This document shows positions 60,944-64,000 of a stretch of DNA of 64,000 nt, one piece after another. The stretch is from the NCBI RefSeq assembly GCF_001620065.1, contig NZ_LQGV01000001.1, positions 1,178,001 to 1,242,000 of the forward strand, written 5' to 3'. The translations under genes and the position numbers were made by a program. The notes beneath the pieces are model-generated. The model saw only the letters and a program-made list of their open reading frames with translations. It was not told where the DNA came from and did no database searches. How positions within the stretch are numbered: position 1 is the stretch's first letter; each line of letters begins with the position of its first letter. This DNA comes from Microbacterium sp. TNHR37B. GTDB taxonomy: Bacteria; Actinomycetota; Actinomycetes; Actinomycetales; Microbacteriaceae.

Positions 60944-62238
60944 GACTCCGAGACTACCGAGCGCGGCGCTGGCGACGGCTCGTGCGTGCCGCGCCCACGG
61001 CGACGCAGCAGCACGACGGCGACCGTCAGCAGGATCGTGCCCGCGACGGCCGAGCCGAGGTCGAGGAACCACTGCATGACGACGAACGGCGGGATGAAGG
61101 CGCAGACCCACGCGGCGGCGACGACGGTCGCCGCCGGCGACGGGCCGATGTCGCCGATGGCCTCCCACCGCACGATCAGGAGCGAAAGGGCCAGGACGGA
61201 GGCGAGCACGACGACGAACATGAGGGGCCTCGACCACCACCACGCGGGCGAGGACGGTGCCGGGGCCGCCCCCGGGATCAGGAGGGTGACGCCGGAGACG
61301 ATGAGGATGACGGGAAGGTGCCACAGGTAGACCGTCATCAGCCGCGTCCCCATCACGAAGATGAACGCGCGTACCGGCCGCCATTCCATGAGCCGCGCGA
61401 GGGCGGGCCGGGCCAGCCGCAGCAGGCACGCCTGAGCGAGCCCCAGGACGACCAACGGGAGGGTCGGCGGGTTGAGGTTGCCGAGCATGGACGCGGAGTA
61501 CGGCCCCCACGTCGTCAGCGGCCACAACAGGGCGTAGCACGCTGCGGCGATCGCGAGGAGAGTGACGGGATGCCGACGGTCGAACCATCCATCGCGGTAC
61601 CAGAAGCCCATCTGCTGCACGAGGGGCCAGACCAGCAGCAGATTGACGAGCCCGATCTCGGTCACGCCGGTCGAGAACCTCACCGCGTCGACGACGATCA
61701 CGCCGATCGCCAGGAAGAGCACGGTTCGCCGCGGCGCCCGGTCGTGCAGGCCCACCATCACCGGCACCAGCGCTTGACAGAGCAGATAGGCGGCGAGGAA
61801 CCACAGCGGCGACCCGGCGCCCACGGCGGCCGCCGCGACGACGTCGGGTGCCAGATTCGCCAGCGCCGCGACGGTCAGGACGATCGCGAAGAACACGAAG
61901 ACCGGGAGCGCGGGCTGGGCGAGGCGCAGCGTCCGGCTGCGGACGAATCCTGCGGCGTCTCCCCCGCGCGCACGCCATGAGGACCATCCGGCCGCCGAGG
62001 CGAATCCCCCCACCACGAAGAAGAGCGGCATGATCTGACCGACCCACGTCGCGGCGTTGAACCAGGACTCCTGTTCGGCGGGACGCGACGTGACGAGCGA
62101 CCCGTCGGGCGCGACCCCGATCCCCACTTGCAGCAAGTGGACGATGATCACGAACAGCACGCACACGACACGTGCGAGATCGAGGGTGAGGTCGCGACGT
62201 CGGAGGTCGGGAACCGACCCGGGCGCAGAAGGGCTCAT
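60940..62238 (-). CDS. Integral membrane acyltransferase (Acyltransferase_3)
   Basis: 432 residues, about ten to eleven membrane helices. LTLDLARVVCVLFVIIVHLLQVG holds the family His near the N-terminus and GQIMPLFFVVGGFASAAGWSS follows. OafA/WecH-type proteins acylate sugars or peptidoglycan at the membrane. Coupled to ispDF (ATGA) and ~40 bp behind carD, so it interrupts the carD-ispD order known in mycobacteria. Substrate unknown. Confidence 0.85.
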   Translation of the reverse strand: MSPSAPGSVPDLRRRDLTLDLARVVCVLFVIIVHLLQVGIGVAPDGSLVTSRPAEQESWFNAATWVGQIMPLFFVVGGFASAAGWSSWRARGGDAAGFVRSRTLRLAQPALPVFVFFAIVLTVAALANLAPDVVAAAAVGAGSPLWFLAAYLLCQALVPVMVGLHDRAPRRTVLFLAIGVIVVDAVRFSTGVTEIGLVNLLLVWPLVQQMGFWYRDGWFDRRHPVTLLAIAAACYALLWPLTTWGPYSASMLGNLNPPTLPLVVLGLAQACLLRLARPALARLMEWRPVRAFIFVMGTRLMTVYLWHLPVILIVSGVTLLIPGAAPAPSSPAWWWSRPLMFVVVLASVLALSLLIVRWEAIGDIGPSPAATVVAAAWVCAFIPPFVVMQWFLDLGSAVAGTILLTVAVVLLRRRGRGTHEPSPAPRSVVSES

Positions 62239-62279
62239 CGCCCCATCATGGTGCGCGAGGGCCCTCGAGCGAGGGATTG

Positions 62280-62762
62280 TCAGCTCGCGAGAACCTCGTC
62301 GAGGACGGCCGAGGCCTTGTCCTCGTCGGTCTTCAACGCCAGGGCGATCTCGGAGACGAGGATCTGACGCGCCTTGGCCAGCATGCGCTTCTCACCGGCC
62401 GACAGACCGCGGTCCTGGTCGCGGCGCCACAGGTCGCGCACGACCTCGCTCACCTTGATGACATCGCCGGAGGCCAGCTTCTCGAGGTTCGCCTTGTACC
62501 GGCGCGACCAGTTGGTGGGCTCCTCCGTGAAGGGAGCGCGCAGCACGTCGTACACACGCTCCAGACCGTCTTGCCCGATCACGTCGCGAACGCCGACCAA
62601 GTCGACGTTGTCCGCCGGGACCTCGATGACGAGGTCTCCCTGCGTGACGTTGAGCTTCAGGTACTTCTTGGTCTCGCCCTTGATGATCCGGTCTTTGACC
62701 TCAATGATCGTCGCGGCGCCGTGGTGCGGATAGACGACCGTCTCGCCAACCTCAAAAAGCAT
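62280..62762 (-). CDS. carD: CarD-family transcription regulator
   Basis: 160 residues, AAAGGA before ATG. N-terminal Tudor-like RNA-polymerase-binding domain ([19 protein letters not shown]...), and a helical C-terminal domain with the conserved [33 protein letters not shown] and [18 protein letters not shown]. CarD stabilises the open complex at many actinobacterial promoters, including rRNA. Divergent from the LpqE-like gene. Confidence 0.96.
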   Translation of the reverse strand: MLFEVGETVVYPHHGAATIIEVKDRIIKGETKKYLKLNVTQGDLVIEVPADNVDLVGVRDVIGQDGLERVYDVLRAPFTEEPTNWSRRYKANLEKLASGDVIKVSEVVRDLWRRDQDRGLSAGEKRMLAKARQILVSEIALALKTDEDKASAVLDEVLAS

Positions 62763-62950
62763 GCAGTTATGTCCTTTCGGCAACCTCAAGGATACCACAG
62801 CGCGGATAGGGTAAGGTTCGCCACCTGGCCCCTCCTCCCTCCTCTCGCGCGCGTGTGAGGGCCGATGGGATCCGCCCTGCTCGGACACTAGACTGGTGGC
62901 GAAATCCCGCCCGGTTCCGCAGAAGGAACCGTGATCACGACGGAGGAACC

Positions 62951-63454
62951 GTGCACACCACCCCCCGCGCTGCGGCGCTGCGCCCGAAGACGTCCCGACT
63001 CGTCGCCGCCGTCGCAGTCGGCCTCGCGGTGGCACTGGGCTCGACCGGGTGCAGCATGATCTCGCCGCAGGCCACGACGATCGAGTACTCGGCCTCCGAC
63101 GGGGTGAACGTCCCCTCCTCCGGTCCGTTGCTGGTGCGCAACGCCCTCATCGTCGCCGACGAGTCCGGATCGGCAGGCAATTTCATCGCGGCGATCATCA
63201 ACGACACCGACTCCACCGAGACGCTCAACGTGGGTCTGAACGGTCAGCGTGCCACGGTCACCGTGCCGGCCCGCACCACCGTCAGCCTCGGAGTCGATGG
63301 CGTGGAGCCCCTCCTCATCCAGGGCCTGGACAGCGCTCCGGGCACCGACGTCTCGGTCGCGTTCCAGTCCGGCAACGGCGAGGGCGTGGAGCTCGCCGTC
63401 CCCGTCCTCGACGGCACCCTGCCCCAGTACGCCCCGTTCGTTCCCGAGGGCTGA
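62951..63454 (+). CDS. LpqE-like lipoprotein
   Basis: 167 residues from GTG, GGAGG four nt upstream; a longer frame (62855) is not needed. Signal with lipobox GSTGC, Cys34. Mature domain is a beta-sandwich-like stretch ([36 protein letters not shown]) with no catalytic motif. Its place beside carD is the same as LpqE in mycobacteria, which supports the name by synteny; sequence similarity was not tested. Role unknown. Confidence 0.75.
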   Translation: MHTTPRAAALRPKTSRLVAAVAVGLAVALGSTGCSMISPQATTIEYSASDGVNVPSSGPLLVRNALIVADESGSAGNFIAAIINDTDSTETLNVGLNGQRATVTVPARTTVSLGVDGVEPLLIQGLDSAPGTDVSVAFQSGNGEGVELAVPVLDGTLPQYAPFVPEG

Positions 63455-63458
63455 GCGC

Positions 63459-64000
63459 TCAGGCCTCGAAGCGGTATCCGAGGCCGCGCACGGTCAGCAG
63501 CATCGTCGGTTCGCTGGGGTTCTGCTCGATCCGTGAGCGGATGCGCTTGATGTGCACGTCGAGCGTTTTGGTGTCGCCGAAGTAGTCGCTCCCCCACACG
63601 CGATCGATCAGCTGTCCGCGGGTGAGCACGCGACCGGCATTGCGCATGAGCACCTCCAGGAGCTCGAACTCCTTGAGCGGCATGGCGATCTCGGCTCCGT
63701 CGACCGAGACGGTGTGACGGTCGATGTCGATGCGCACGCGCCCGCCCTCGACGATCCGCTCGTCCATGTCGAGGTCCGGCCCCTCCGCCCGGCGCAGAAC
63801 GGCCCGCATGCGCGCCAGGAGCTCACGCGAGGAGTAGGGCTTGGTGACGTAGTCGTCGGCCCCCAGCTCGAGCCCCACGACGATGTCGACCTCGGAGTCC
63901 TTGGCGGTGAGCATGATGATGGGGATCTTGGACGTCGTCCTGATGACCCGGCAGACCTCCGTGCCGGGCATGCCCGGCAGCATGAGGTCGAGCAGGACGA
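63459..64000 (-). CDS. OmpR/PhoB-type response regulator (N-terminus beyond window), RegX3-like
   Basis: Continues past the right edge. Visible: the LLDLMLPGMPG phosphoacceptor-loop Asp region, conserved Thr (IIMLTAKD) and Lys (DDYVTKPYSSREL), then the winged-helix domain with MPLKEFELLEVLMRNAGRVLTRGQLIDRVWGSDYFGDTKTLDVHIKRIR and VRGLGYRF. Closest to RegX3/PhoB. The partner kinase would be to the right of the window. Ends 4 bp from the LpqE-like gene, in convergence. Confidence 0.9.
   Translation of the reverse strand, partial: VLLDLMLPGMPGTEVCRVIRTTSKIPIIMLTAKDSEVDIVVGLELGADDYVTKPYSSRELLARMRAVLRRAEGPDLDMDERIVEGGRVRIDIDRHTVSVDGAEIAMPLKEFELLEVLMRNAGRVLTRGQLIDRVWGSDYFGDTKTLDVHIKRIRSRIEQNPSEPTMLLTVRGLGYRFEA

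Overview
The window is a high-GC actinobacterial chromosome segment. Gene content and order point to Microbacteriaceae, probably Microbacterium or a close relative. Supporting signs are leaderless-looking promoters, many GTG starts, dense ATGA/GTGA-coupled operons, CarD, SoxR, LtrA and fused IspDF. The right end keeps the order lpqE-like / carD / ispDF / cysS / rlmB known from mycobacteria. Species assignment is inference; there is no rRNA in the window.

Region by region. 0-20 kb is core and semi-core sequence: the msrB end, a nitroreductase with a lysine-rich tail, a DUF606 transporter, an acyl-CoA carboxylase/MaoC/TetR operon, soxR, a split transketolase behind a clear SoxR box, LtrA, TetR, a small HTH gene coupled to a Clp_N-SRPBCC fusion, several unknown envelope proteins, and a 1328-residue secreted protein with four Ig-like repeats, a beta-helix and a C-terminal cutinase-type esterase. 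20.3-28.2 kb is an accessory island, visibly more AT-rich, that ends at the 3' end of a tRNA-Thr gene. It holds a membrane-anchored coiled-coil protein, a DUF3800 protein, a 1182-residue SIR2-headed protein and an FRG-domain protein, which suggests an anti-phage defence island. 28.3-33.8 kb returns to housekeeping content: a cysteine-less thioredoxin-fold protein, an MsiK/UgpC-type sugar ABC ATPase, DUF4032, Dabb, an NAD(P)-binding protein and a GNAT.

33.7-57.3 kb is a large catabolic region. One part has Zn-alcohol dehydrogenase, a 3-hydroxyisobutyrate-dehydrogenase-like enzyme, a 2-oxoacid/acetoin dehydrogenase E1(alpha-beta fusion)/E2 pair, a VOC protein, an FCD-type GntR regulator and an aldehyde dehydrogenase. 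The second part has two tandem XRE-cupin regulators. Beyond them, a leucine/amide-type (Liv) ABC transporter is co-transcribed with an amidohydrolase, a RidA protein and an M24 pita-bread protein. Next to that is a bicupin-SDR-M24 operon, divergent from a second amidohydrolase-RidA operon. The repeated amidohydrolase/RidA/M24 theme suggests uptake and stepwise hydrolysis of a nitrogen-containing compound that the sequence alone does not identify. Both M24 proteins appear to lack part of the metal site.

57.3-64 kb is housekeeping: RlmB, CysS, IspDF, an acyltransferase, CarD, an LpqE-like lipoprotein and the end of a PhoB/RegX3-type response regulator cut by the window edge. No CRISPR array, insertion sequence, integrase or rRNA operon was seen.
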